A DNA stretch of 32,700 bases from Terrisporobacter petrolearius (GTDB taxonomy: Bacteria > Bacillota > Clostridia > Peptostreptococcales > Peptostreptococcaceae), in assembly GCF_020748185.1 (NCBI RefSeq), contig NZ_JAHZMO010000039.1, positions 1-32,700 of the forward strand. The letters are read 5' to 3'. How positions within the stretch are numbered: the stretch's first letter is position 1; each line of letters starts with the position of its first letter. The notes below the pieces were generated by a model. That model saw only the letters and a program-made list of their open reading frames with translations. It had not been told where the DNA came from and did no database searches. Below, one piece after another: positions 25,337 to 32,700 of the stretch. The translations under genes and the position numbers were made by a program.

Positions 25337-26123
25337 TACTCCCTCCAATTCTCACATATTCTTTTAGATCTTCTGTAATAGTTTTTCCCATACTTTCAGA
25401 AGCATTAAGCCCAGATTTATATCTCTCTATAAACCTTGAGTCATTAATTTCCTCTTCTAAAATTTCTATGGAGGTCATATTTTCTATGTTGTAATAATTG
25501 AATTTCTCGAAGTTATCCTGAATTGATACTAGATAATAGTTTTCATGGTCGTTTACCATGCTAATTGGATTGACTTTAAAAACCCCCCCTTGATTTTTAT
25601 ATTCTTTACTGCAAATTAACCCCTGACTACACTTCTTGTAACAATAGATGAAAGTAATTTTTTTATTTTTCATAATTGCCTTATCAATAAGTTCAATATT
25701 ACTATAAATCCCCTCATTTATAGTTTTAGAAGTCTCATCAATAAATACATTACTTTCAACAATCCTACCCCTGTAAATAAAATTAAGTGTACTTATTTTT
25801 TCTAGAAGTTCTTCCGTTTTTTTCTTGGTGATAAATTTGCTTGATTTTACTGAATCCATTAAAAGTTTCAACTCATATTCTTTGAAAAAAAAGTCATAAA
25901 GAAAATACCCCTCTTTTTCTTTATCATAATCACTAACTGTCAAACCAATCTGCCTCATATCTTTAATATAGGCATACATGGTTCTTCTGTCTAAAGTAAC
26001 ACCAAGCTTTTCTTTCATATGTTCGTTTATTTCTTTTATGGATATGGAAACATCTTCACTAGAATAAGTTCTCAAAATATTAATAAACGTGCAGAATTTA
26101 ATATTATTGCTTACTTTTTCCAT
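25320..26123 (-). CDS. WYL-domain transcriptional regulator
   Basis: A 267-residue predicted DNA-binding regulator. Residues about 1-65 look like a winged helix (KFCTFINILRTYSSEDVSISIKEINEHMKEKLGVTLDRRTMYAYIKDMRQIGL). The C-terminal region resembles a WYL sensor domain (MKNKKITFIYCYKKC...FKVNPISMVNDHENYYLVSIQDNFEKFNYYNIENMTSIEIL), where the usual core motif is YLVS. The start at 26123 has GGGAGGA five bases away; upstream residues of the open frame run through the terminator region and are not real. Its 3' end overlaps cpsC, so it is transcribed with the polysaccharide genes and is a likely regulator of them. The ligand is unknown. Confidence 0.85.
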   Translation of the reverse strand: MEKVSNNIKFCTFINILRTYSSEDVSISIKEINEHMKEKLGVTLDRRTMYAYIKDMRQIGLTVSDYDKEKEGYFLYDFFFKEYELKLLMDSVKSSKFITKKKTEELLEKISTLNFIYRGRIVESNVFIDETSKTINEGIYSNIELIDKAIMKNKKITFIYCYKKCSQGLICSKEYKNQGGVFKVNPISMVNDHENYYLVSIQDNFEKFNYYNIENMTSIEILEEEINDSRFIERYKSGLNASESMGKTITEDLKEYVRIGGSNGSKY

Positions 26124-26222
26124 ACAAATCCTCCCATAATACCAGATATAAATAAGCTTGTATATAATTTCGATAAGTTTTGGAAATATATGCCATTTAT
26201 ATCTAAGTTTATTATATATACA

Positions 26223-26261
26223 TTCAAAAAAATGTACAACTAAATTGTACATTTTTTTGAA
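26223..26261. terminator. Bidirectional terminator between BCCT and WYL genes
   Basis: A perfect 17-pair stem (26223-26239 with 26245-26261) with a five-base loop. Its A- and T-rich arms (core TGTACAA) give U-tracts on both strands. It lies 11 bases past the BCCT stop, so it ends that transcript and separates it from the polysaccharide operon promoter region. Confidence 0.9.
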
Positions 26262-26272
26262 CATGATTCGTT

Positions 26273-27790
26273 CTAATTTTTTCGACATTTTTCTTTTCTA
26301 AGTTCTTTAACCAAAGCAATTCCAATGGCTACAATAACGAAGGCGAAAGGAAAAGACACTACTATGGCAAACCTTTGGAGTATGTCAAGACCTCCAAGCA
26401 TTATAAAAACAATTGCGAATAATGCTTGAATAACTCCCCAAATTATTTTATTTATATTTTTAGGATTTAAACTTCCCCTAGATGTAAACATGCTTAGCAC
26501 ATATATTGCAGAGTTCGCTGAAGTAATAAAAAAAGTAAACAACAAGAATATGGCTGTTATGGAAAATACAAATCCACCTTTGTAGTGAGAAAATACTTTG
26601 AACAAACTAGTGTCAGTACATATAATTGCATCTTTTGCAAATTCATAACCTAAATTCATGCCCATCATTCCAAAGATTACAAACCAAAGCATACATATAA
26701 TAGAAGGAACTATAATAACTCCCAAAATAAACTCCCTTATAGTTCTTCCTTTTGAAATTCTGGCTATAAATACCCCTACAAATGGTGACCAAGAAATCCA
26801 ATATGCCCAATAAAAAATCCTCCACTTGTATACCCACTCATTACTAGTAATAGGATTTATAAATAAACTTTGTGATACAAAATAATTAATATAATCACCT
26901 ACACCATTTACAAATGTATTCATAATTTCTGAAGTAGGTCCTACAAAAAAGCATCCCACAACAAGAATAGTTGCCAAAGTTAAATTTATGTTTGATAATT
27001 GTTTCATTCCTTTGTCCAATCCACCAACAGCTGTCCATATGTAAATTACTGTTATTACTAATATAATAAGAAGTTGAAGTTTGAAATTATTTTTTATTCC
27101 AAACAAATACTCTACTCCTCCCCCAATTTGCATAGTTCCCAATCCCATAGATGCTGCCACTCCTATTACTGTAATAAAAATAGCAAGAACATCTACTACT
27201 AACTTTATGAAATTTTTGTATTTATTATTTTCCAAAATAGGATCTAAAGTAGAGCTAATAAGTCCCTTTCTTCCTTTTCTAAATTGAAAATAAGCCAAAG
27301 AAACTCCTATAACTGCATAAGAAACCCAAGACATAACACCCCAATGAATAAAACTTTGCTCAATAGCAAACCTAATTGCATCCTCGCTACCACCTACTGC
27401 ATTTAGGGGATTTACAAAATGACTCATAGGCTCCCATGCTCCAAAGAATACTAACCCTATCCCCATTCCAGCCCCAAACAACATGGAAAACCAAACCACA
27501 TTGCTAAACTCTGGTTTGTCGTTCTCTTTGCCCAGCTTTATATCTCCGTATTTACTAAAAGCTAAGTACAATGAAAAGAAAAAAATCCCCAGCATAAGCA
27601 TAAGATACATGGGACTAAATTTATCTACAAGTACATTGAATAACTTTGTTGATATATAATTAAATTTCTCCGGAAATAAAATCCCTACAGATACTACCGT
27701 GGCTGTTAGTAATAAAGAAAATATCAGCACATAGTTTCTGTTTTTATGTCTCTTTGTCCCACTTTTATAGATCTGTGATCTCGAAAACAT
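26273..27790 (-). CDS. BCCT-family transporter (betaine/carnitine/choline)
   Basis: A 505-residue integral membrane transporter with twelve predicted helices. FGAGMGIGLVFFGAWEPMSHF (about 100-120) is the BCCT substrate and sodium region; the GMGIG form is typical of sodium-coupled members such as BetP. WAYWISWSPFVGVFIARISKGRTIREFILG carries the BCCT signature with its tryptophan cluster. It would import glycine betaine or a related trimethylammonium compound, for osmoprotection or as a nutrient. The start is ATG 27790, with GGGGGG five bases upstream. It stands alone with its own terminator and is divergent from the yitT-family gene. Confidence 0.9.
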   Translation of the reverse strand: MFSRSQIYKSGTKRHKNRNYVLIFSLLLTATVVSVGILFPEKFNYISTKLFNVLVDKFSPMYLMLMLGIFFFSLYLAFSKYGDIKLGKENDKPEFSNVVWFSMLFGAGMGIGLVFFGAWEPMSHFVNPLNAVGGSEDAIRFAIEQSFIHWGVMSWVSYAVIGVSLAYFQFRKGRKGLISSTLDPILENNKYKNFIKLVVDVLAIFITVIGVAASMGLGTMQIGGGVEYLFGIKNNFKLQLLIILVITVIYIWTAVGGLDKGMKQLSNINLTLATILVVGCFFVGPTSEIMNTFVNGVGDYINYFVSQSLFINPITSNEWVYKWRIFYWAYWISWSPFVGVFIARISKGRTIREFILGVIIVPSIICMLWFVIFGMMGMNLGYEFAKDAIICTDTSLFKVFSHYKGGFVFSITAIFLLFTFFITSANSAIYVLSMFTSRGSLNPKNINKIIWGVIQALFAIVFIMLGGLDILQRFAIVVSFPFAFVIVAIGIALVKELRKEKCRKN

Positions 27791-27907
27791 ATTATCCCCC
27801 CATTTATTTTGATATAATTTATTATTCAAAATCATGATGAAATAGTACTCTATGAAAAGTTATTAAATTTATTACTTCTTTCTTACGACTTATTTTTTAA
27901 TATACTT

Positions 27908-27936
27908 TTAACACGAACTTAACCATAAAATATAAA
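27908..27936 (+). promoter_or_regulatory. Promoter upstream of the yitT-family leader
   Basis: TTAACA (27908-27913) and TATAAA (27931-27936) are exactly 17 bases apart. Transcription would start near 27943, giving a leader of about 245 bases before the ATG at 28188, which then includes the foldable element and terminator. Confidence 0.5.
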
Positions 27937-27956
27937 ATTTGTTGTACTATATAATT

Positions 27957-28093
27957 GTAGATGGTAAGTTGTGACTTCACTATTTTAAAAGTGATTATTA
28001 CTACCTACCTAGAATTATTTTTCATTTTATAATGAAAATATTTCGTTTCATGTGTTTAAAAGTTAGGGACTCCTACCCTAGCTTTCTTTTTTT
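27957..28093 (+). ncRNA. Candidate structured leader RNA / attenuator
   Basis: GTAGATGGTAA (27957-27967) can pair with TTACTACCTAC (27998-28008): eleven positions, one mismatch and one G-U. Inside, TCACT (27977-27981) pairs with AGTGA (27990-27994). A terminator hairpin follows at 28059-28093. The 3' arm of the first stem (CCTACCT, 28004-28010) can also pair with the 5' arm of the terminator (AGTTAGG), six of seven positions. That would make the two folds mutually exclusive, as in transcription-attenuating riboswitches. I do not recognise the class. A stand-alone small RNA of about 150 bases is the alternative. Confidence 0.45.
28059..28093 (+). terminator. Intrinsic terminator before the yitT-family gene
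   Basis: AAAGTTAGGG pairs with CCCTAGCTTT (ten pairs, one G-U) around a seven-base loop, followed by C and seven T. It points in the same direction as the yitT-family gene and ends 95 bases before its start codon. It either attenuates that gene or ends a separate small transcript. Confidence 0.8.
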
Positions 28094-28187
28094 GCATTTT
28101 ACACCTTACCTATTCACATAATATTTAGCATTCCTGGTTAAACTGATAAGAAGTGTATTTATTTATTAATTGAAAGGTGTAATTAAA

Positions 28188-29036
28188 ATGAAATCAGCAT
28201 TGAAATTTAATGAAGTAATTATTTTAATGGTAGGCTGTTTATTTATGGCTGTTTCCATAAATATGTTCTTAAATCCTCATAATATTGCACCAGGAGGACT
28301 TACAGGTGTATCAATTATTATTAACACCTTAACTGGCTTGCCAATTTGGCTAATAAACATAACTTTTGATATACCTTTATTTCTATTTGCTTTTCGAATT
28401 CTTGGAAAAAAGGATGCCTCAAAAACATTACTCGGCATAATATTTCTTACTGCATCATTGAAAATAACTGAAAACCTAGGAAATATTAATGTGACAAATG
28501 ACGTACTTTTATCTTCCATATCTGGAGGTATTGTCCTTGGAATAGCTTTAGGACTTATATTTAGAATAAACGGAAGTACTGGAGGTACAGATTTAATCGG
28601 AATTTTGGCAAATAAGGCTTTTTCTTCCCTTAGTGTTCCTACACTTATGGGATTTGCAGATGGTTGTATTGTAGCTTTATCAGGTATTGTTAGCAAAAAT
28701 ATTGAAATTGCTCTTTATTCTGCCATAGCTCTATATATAATAGTAAAAGTTAGCGACATAATAGTAGAAGGTATTAATACTTCCACATCTTTTACTATTA
28801 TTTCTGATAAATATATGGAAATTGGAAGTGCAATAACAGATGAATTACAAAGAGGTGCCACTATTTTAAAAGGCCAAGGGCTATATACTGGAAGTGAAAA
28901 AAATGTACTTCTTGTTGTTGTTTCAAAAAAAGAAGTTATTACATTAAAAAAACTTGTTAAACAAACAGACCCATACGCATTTATAATAATCACAGATATT
29001 TTTGAAGCATTAGGCGAAGGATTTAAACCTATGTAA
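28188..29036 (+). CDS. YitT-family membrane protein (DUF2179 C-domain)
   Basis: A 282-residue protein of the YitT/YpjC family. The N-terminal half has five or six membrane helices with the family phrases SINMFLNPHNIAPGGLTGVSIIINTLTGLPIW and FRINGSTGGTDLIGILANKAF. The last 75 residues (FTIISDKYMEIGSAITDELQRGATILKGQGLYTGSEKNVLLVVVSKKEVITLKKLVKQTDPYAFIIITDIFEALGEGF) are a DUF2179 cytoplasmic domain. Members are membrane proteins of unclear or poorly established transport function. ATG 28188 has GAAAGGTG eight bases upstream; a TTG at 28170 is in frame but lacks a site. A long leader with a terminator precedes it. Confidence 0.9.
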   Translation: MKSALKFNEVIILMVGCLFMAVSINMFLNPHNIAPGGLTGVSIIINTLTGLPIWLINITFDIPLFLFAFRILGKKDASKTLLGIIFLTASLKITENLGNINVTNDVLLSSISGGIVLGIALGLIFRINGSTGGTDLIGILANKAFSSLSVPTLMGFADGCIVALSGIVSKNIEIALYSAIALYIIVKVSDIIVEGINTSTSFTIISDKYMEIGSAITDELQRGATILKGQGLYTGSEKNVLLVVVSKKEVITLKKLVKQTDPYAFIIITDIFEALGEGFKPM

Positions 29037-29054
29037 CTTATTTTTCCTAGCACT

Positions 29055-29087
29055 AAAAAAGCGCCAACTTAAGTTGACGCTTTTTTT
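29055..29087. terminator. Bidirectional terminator between yitT-family gene and pepD
   Basis: AAAAAAGCG, a mismatch, CAACTT/AAGTTG and CGCTTTTTTT form a hairpin with A and T arms. It lies 18 bases after the plus-strand yitT-family stop and directly abuts the pepD stop on the minus strand, serving both convergent genes. Confidence 0.88.
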
Positions 29088-30545
29088 CTATTTTATATTT
29101 TTTAATATAGCAACAAGATATTTCCAAGTTCTCTTCGTTGATGGTATATCTAAATGCTCATTTGGTGTATGAACATCAAATAGGTTTGGTCCTATCGATA
29201 TTGCTTGTGCTCCTTTTATTGCATCTAATAATAATCCACATTCTAACCCTGCATGTATTGCCACTATCTCAGGTTTTTTACCCATTACTTCTTCATATGT
29301 GTCTACACAAATTTTTTCTAATTTAGAGTCTTTTGCATATTCCCACTCTGGGTAATCATCCATTAGATCTAATTTTACTCCTAATTTATTACATAATAAA
29401 GTCATTCTATTATTTAAATCGTCTTTTAAACTTTTTACTGAACTTCTAGTAGCAAATTCGAATATAAAGTTTTCTTCATTGTTAGCTATAACACCTAAAT
29501 TGGTAGAACTTTCAACAAGTCCTTTAATATCCATACTCATTGTTTGGATACCTCTTGGCATTAAATTAATTAGCTCAATTATACTTTCCCTACACTTATC
29601 ATTTAAAGCTTTGTCATATGCTTTGTCACATTTTTCAAATTCTATTGTTACATCTGGATCTGAAGTTTTATACTCATTTTTGAATACTTGTAAAGCATTG
29701 TTTATCTCTTTTTCTAACTTGCTTTCATCATTACTATTAACAAGTATTATACACTCTGCCTCACGAGGAATAGCATTATTTTTAAGTCCACCTTCAACAG
29801 ATACTAAATCAAATTCTATATTACAAACATTAGAAATATGATTTAAAAGCCTACCCATAAGCACATTAGAGTTAGCTCTTTGTTTGTCTATTTCCATTCC
29901 TGAGTGTCCACCAAGAAGTCCTTTTATATCTATTTTATAAGCTGATTTTTTATTTTCAACTGTCTTATATTCTTTATCAATTGTTACAACTGCTGTAACT
30001 CCACCTGCACAACTTACAGTTATTGTTCCTTCTTCTTCTGAGTCAAGGTTTATTATATATTCTCCTTTAAATAATTCACCTTTTATGTTCATTGCACCAT
30101 TCATAGTTTCTTCTTCATCTGCTGTGAATATTACTTCTAAAGCTGGATGTTGTATATCATCTGATGCAAGTAAAGCAAGACCCATAGCTACTGCTATTCC
30201 ATTGTCTGCTCCTAATGTTGTGTCTGTAGCATATAAGTAGTCTCCATCTACTCTTAATTCTATTGGATCTTTTGTGAAATCATGTTCTTTTCCTTTATTT
30301 TTTTCACAAACCATATCCATATGTCCTTGAATTATAACAGTAGGTGCATTTTCATATGATTTAGTAGCTGGCTTTTTAATTAAAACATTTAAATTTTCGT
30401 CTTGCACTACTTCCAACCCTAATCGTTTTCCTTCCCTAGCTAGGTAATCACTAATTCCCTGCTCATTTCCTGAACCTCTAGGTACTTTTGATATTTCTGC
30501 AAAATAATTAAATACTAATTCTGGTTGTAAATTTTCTATTTTCAT
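29088..30545 (-). CDS. pepD: Aminoacyl-histidine dipeptidase (peptidase D, M20 family)
   Basis: A 485-residue cytosolic zinc peptidase that splits Xaa-His and other dipeptides. Metal and catalytic motifs are in place: IIQGHMDMVCE (H75, D77), TLGADNGIA (D114) and TADEEETMNGA (E144-E146), with IHAGLECGLL near the C-terminus carrying the last metal histidine. The central dimerisation domain (about residues 205-385) and the overall length match PepD. GGGAGAA precedes ATG 30545. The gene follows the YfcC-type transporter by 43 bases in the same operon, suggesting linked import and hydrolysis of peptides or amino acids. Confidence 0.93.
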   Translation of the reverse strand: MKIENLQPELVFNYFAEISKVPRGSGNEQGISDYLAREGKRLGLEVVQDENLNVLIKKPATKSYENAPTVIIQGHMDMVCEKNKGKEHDFTKDPIELRVDGDYLYATDTTLGADNGIAVAMGLALLASDDIQHPALEVIFTADEEETMNGAMNIKGELFKGEYIINLDSEEEGTITVSCAGGVTAVVTIDKEYKTVENKKSAYKIDIKGLLGGHSGMEIDKQRANSNVLMGRLLNHISNVCNIEFDLVSVEGGLKNNAIPREAECIILVNSNDESKLEKEINNALQVFKNEYKTSDPDVTIEFEKCDKAYDKALNDKCRESIIELINLMPRGIQTMSMDIKGLVESSTNLGVIANNEENFIFEFATRSSVKSLKDDLNNRMTLLCNKLGVKLDLMDDYPEWEYAKDSKLEKICVDTYEEVMGKKPEIVAIHAGLECGLLLDAIKGAQAISIGPNLFDVHTPNEHLDIPSTKRTWKYLVAILKNIK

Positions 30546-30588
30546 TTTAATTCTCCCTTAATCAAATACATTTTTAGCAACGCGAATT

Positions 30589-32001
30589 TTATACTAACAT
30601 CATAGCTAAGCATAAGATTATTGATGATGATATAAATATTGCAACTAAAACTTTACTTACAAATTTGACCCATGTAGCATAATCTACTTTTGCTATAGCT
30701 AAAGCTCCCATTATTACACCACTTGTTGGTGTTACTAGGTTAACTAATCCACTACCTGCACTGAATATAGATATTAATATTTCAGCTTTGAATCCTAAAG
30801 AAACTGCTAAAGGTCCAAATATAGGCATTGATAAACCAGCAAGTCCTGAAGTTGATGGTATAAAGAATGATAATACCATATATATTAAGAATGCTGCTAT
30901 AGTAAACACTATAGGTGACATTCCATTTAACATTGATGATGCATGATTTAGTACATAATTATCTAATCCAGTTGTATTCATCATTACTGATATACCTTTT
31001 GACACACCTATAACTAATGCAACTCCAACCATGTCAGCAGCCCCATCCATAAATGCTCCAACAATATCTTTTTCACTCATTCTGTAAACTACACCTATAA
31101 TAATTGCCATTATTACAAACCACATACCTAATTCAGAGAACCACCAGTGACCTAGTGAAGATCCTGTTAAGAATGATGTGTTTGCAAATATTGTTACTCC
31201 AAATTCTTCCCAAGGAATTACTGCTGCTACCATTACTAAAAATGTTAAAGTAAATAACCAAAGAACTATTCTTCTTTTAGCAGTAAATTCTACTACTTCT
31301 TCCTTTTTGTCATTTCCTATAAATGCATCATGTGCTTCTTTTATTTCTCTTTCTGATAATATTGAAGCATTTTTATCTTTTTGAACTTTCTTTGCGTATT
31401 TCATAACGAAGTAGATAGATATTAACAATGATGAGAACCATAAAGCTATTCCAGTTCCTATAACTATTATCTGGTTAACTTCAATTCCTACTCCATTTAA
31501 AGCTCCTATACTTGTTGAAACTAAGAAAGGGTTTACAGTAGAACCTAAAACTCCACTACCTGCTCCAAGTATAATTGTACCTACTGAAACTAATGGATCA
31601 AATCCTGCTACTATCATAGTTGTTGTAACTAATGCAGCAAATGCTATAGTTTCTTCTGCCATACCAAAACTAGTTCCTCCTAAAGAGAATATAAACATAA
31701 GTACTGGTATTAATATTAATTCTTTTCCCTTTAATTTAGCAACTACATTTCCTATTCCTGCATCTAATGCCCCTGTTTTTGCTGTTACTCCTAAAAAACC
31801 ACCTATTAATAAAACAAATATTGCTATTTCAATAGCCTCGTTTAATCCGTTTATTGGTGCCATAACTAAATCTGAAAATTTAGCTGCTTTAATTCCTGGT
31901 ATAAATTGTGTTGCTAATGCTATTATTGCTGTAATAATTAATAACACAGTATAAGCCGATGGCAATGTAAATGATTTTTTCTTTTTATTTGGTTTACCCA
32001 T
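30589..32001 (-). CDS. YfcC-family membrane transporter
   Basis: A 470-residue polytopic membrane protein (about 12 helices) of the YfcC/DcuC/AbgT-like ion-transporter group. It carries the repeated signature blocks GGFLGVTAKTGALDAGIGNVVAKLKGKELILIPVLMFIFSLGGTSFGMAEETIAF and, in the second half, FFIPSTSGLAGLSMPIFGPLAVSLGFKAEILISIFSAGSGLVNLVTPTSGVIMG. The start was set at ATG 32001, which has AAAGGAGAG nine bases upstream; the longer frame from ATG 32040 begins before that site. Upstream, 32161-32181 is an inverted repeat that may be an operator. With pepD it forms an operon ending in the shared terminator. Substrate is probably an amino acid or dipeptide, by neighbourhood only. Confidence 0.88.
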   Translation of the reverse strand: MGKPNKKKKSFTLPSAYTVLLIITAIIALATQFIPGIKAAKFSDLVMAPINGLNEAIEIAIFVLLIGGFLGVTAKTGALDAGIGNVVAKLKGKELILIPVLMFIFSLGGTSFGMAEETIAFAALVTTTMIVAGFDPLVSVGTIILGAGSGVLGSTVNPFLVSTSIGALNGVGIEVNQIIVIGTGIALWFSSLLISIYFVMKYAKKVQKDKNASILSEREIKEAHDAFIGNDKKEEVVEFTAKRRIVLWLFTLTFLVMVAAVIPWEEFGVTIFANTSFLTGSSLGHWWFSELGMWFVIMAIIIGVVYRMSEKDIVGAFMDGAADMVGVALVIGVSKGISVMMNTTGLDNYVLNHASSMLNGMSPIVFTIAAFLIYMVLSFFIPSTSGLAGLSMPIFGPLAVSLGFKAEILISIFSAGSGLVNLVTPTSGVIMGALAIAKVDYATWVKFVSKVLVAIFISSSIILCLAMMLV

Positions 32002-32160
32002 TTTTTCAATCTCTCCTTTGATGTCCTGTCTAAGAAACATTTTCTTTTTTAAACCAAGTTGTTTCTATACTTAATTTATTTATTTCAATATAATACCATA
32101 TTTCGTCAAATATTTACATAGAAATTTTTTCCATTTTATACCAAAATTAATCTAAAAATT

Positions 32161-32181
32161 ATCAATTTTATGAAAATTGAT
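32161..32181. promoter_or_regulatory. Inverted repeat upstream of the YfcC-type gene
   Basis: ATCAATTTT and AAAATTGAT flank a three-base centre, a perfect nine-pair inverted repeat 160 bases upstream of the YfcC-type start. It overlaps a possible minus-strand -35 (TTGATA). It could be an operator; evidence is limited to its symmetry. Confidence 0.35.
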
Positions 32182-32218
32182 TTAAGCTAATTTTAATTTT
32201 TCTTTTTATTTTTCACAC

Positions 32219-32243
32219 AAAAAAACTAGGCCATTGCCTAGTT
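32219..32243 (-). terminator. Terminator of the rRNA-tRNA transcript
   Basis: On the minus strand AACTAGGC pairs with GCCTAGTT around a four-base loop, followed by seven T. It begins five bases after the CCA end of tRNA-Thr and closes the rRNA operon. Confidence 0.9.
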
Positions 32244-32248
32244 ATTAT

Positions 32249-32323
32249 TGGAGCTGGTGATAGGAATCGAACCTACAACCTGCTGATTACAAGTCAGCTG
32301 CTCTACCGTTGAGCCACACCAGC
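32249..32323 (-). tRNA. tRNA-Thr (anticodon UGU)
   Basis: A full cloverleaf reads on the minus strand. The acceptor GCTGGTG pairs with CACCAGC, followed by discriminator T and an encoded CCA. The D-arm is GCTC/GAGC, the anticodon stem GCTGA/TCAGC with loop CTTGTAA (anticodon TGT, threonine), and the T-arm GTAGG/CCTAT with loop TTCGATT. It lies about 150 bases after the 23S rRNA on the same strand, so it is processed from the rRNA operon. Confidence 0.95.
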
Positions 32324-32404
32324 TAATCAAGTTTCTGTTATACTAATTAGTTAATTAGTACTTTCAAAACTGCTAACATTTAATGTTTCCATTATGTTTT
32401 TATT

Positions 32405-32446
32405 AACCGAAATCTTCCTCATTAAAATTTTAATAAGGATTTGGTT
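32405..32446 (-). other. Long imperfect hairpin in the 23S-tRNA spacer
   Basis: The two halves can fold into an imperfect stem (AACC, AAATC, CCT and ATTAAAA blocks pairing with their complements, small bulges between). In the rRNA precursor such a stem could be an RNase III processing site. The neighbouring TAAACC/GGTTTA hairpin at 32454-32469 may belong to the same processing region. The function is inferred from position. Confidence 0.4.
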
Positions 32447-32472
32447 CACTATGTAAACCTTTAGGTTTATTT

Positions 32473-32700
<228 letters not shown>

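Larger units (their letters stand above)
27791..28187. other. Divergent intergenic region between BCCT and yitT-family genes
   Basis: A gene-free stretch of about 400 bases. On the plus strand it holds a promoter (27908-27936), a foldable element (27957-28008), a small AT-rich inverted repeat (28019-28038) and an intrinsic terminator (28059-28093) ahead of the yitT-family start. No clear minus-strand promoter for the BCCT gene was identified. Confidence 0.6.

Noticed and set aside
28059..28093. Resemblance of the GACTCCTACC segment to the 3' end of fluoride riboswitches
   Set aside because: The conserved 5' part of that riboswitch is not present upstream at the right spacing, and here the segment is just the loop and arm of a terminator hairpin.
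28277..29053. Minus-strand open frames (139 and 112 codons)
   Set aside because: They are antisense to the yitT-family gene, whose translation is a clear family member. The shadows have no family motifs.
32324..32472. A hidden 5S rRNA between 23S and tRNA-Thr
   Set aside because: The spacer is AT-rich and contains none of the conserved 5S blocks; it is barely long enough and folds differently.

Overview
The window is very AT-rich, with strong AGGAGG-type ribosome binding sites, occasional TTG starts and Gram-positive gene families. This suggests a low-GC Firmicute of the class Clostridia. Peptostreptococcaceae is a guess and is not shown by the sequence. Almost every gene lies on the minus strand, so transcription runs from right to left; the one clear plus-strand gene is a YitT-family membrane protein at 28188-29036.

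Right end (29055-32700): the 3' end of a 23S rRNA is followed by tRNA-Thr(UGU) and a terminator. No 5S gene lies between the 23S and the tRNA. Next comes a two-gene unit, a YfcC-family transporter and the peptidase PepD, which shares a bidirectional terminator with the convergent yitT-family gene.

26223-28188: a BCCT osmolyte transporter and the yitT-family gene diverge from a 397-base intergenic region. On the plus strand this region holds a promoter, a foldable RNA and an intrinsic terminator placed before the yitT start. This is a candidate cis-regulatory RNA or attenuator.

7104-26123: a continuous minus-strand polysaccharide (capsule or exopolysaccharide) locus of about 18 kb. The order is WYL-domain regulator, CpsC/Wzz-type co-polymerase, CpsD BY-kinase, membrane-bound UDP-sugar 4,6-dehydratase, initiating phosphoglycosyl transferase, two GT4 enzymes, a GT2, an EpsG-type polymerase, a GT32-like enzyme, a GT4, a pyruvyl transferase, a GT4, three related GT2 enzymes, a Wzx flippase and, before the terminator, a membrane-anchored metallophosphoesterase. 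The genes are mostly overlapping or within 60 bases of each other. Together they can start a repeat unit on undecaprenyl phosphate, extend and pyruvylate it, flip it and polymerise it under kinase control.

340-6960: an accessory, phage- and defence-flavoured region. It holds a PH/SHOCT-domain protein, a small unknown helical protein, a zinc-ribbon/TerB/DnaJ protein, an AbiL-like ATPase plus RloB (TOPRIM) pair, an AntA-type phage antirepressor and a Mor-family regulator. The Mor-family promoter carries two LexA (SOS) box-like sites, one inside the promoter spacer and one at the transcription start.

The best candidates for something new are the SOS-type control of the Mor-family gene, the small DnaJ/TerB-helical-PH cassette beside AbiL, and the structured leader before the yitT-family gene.
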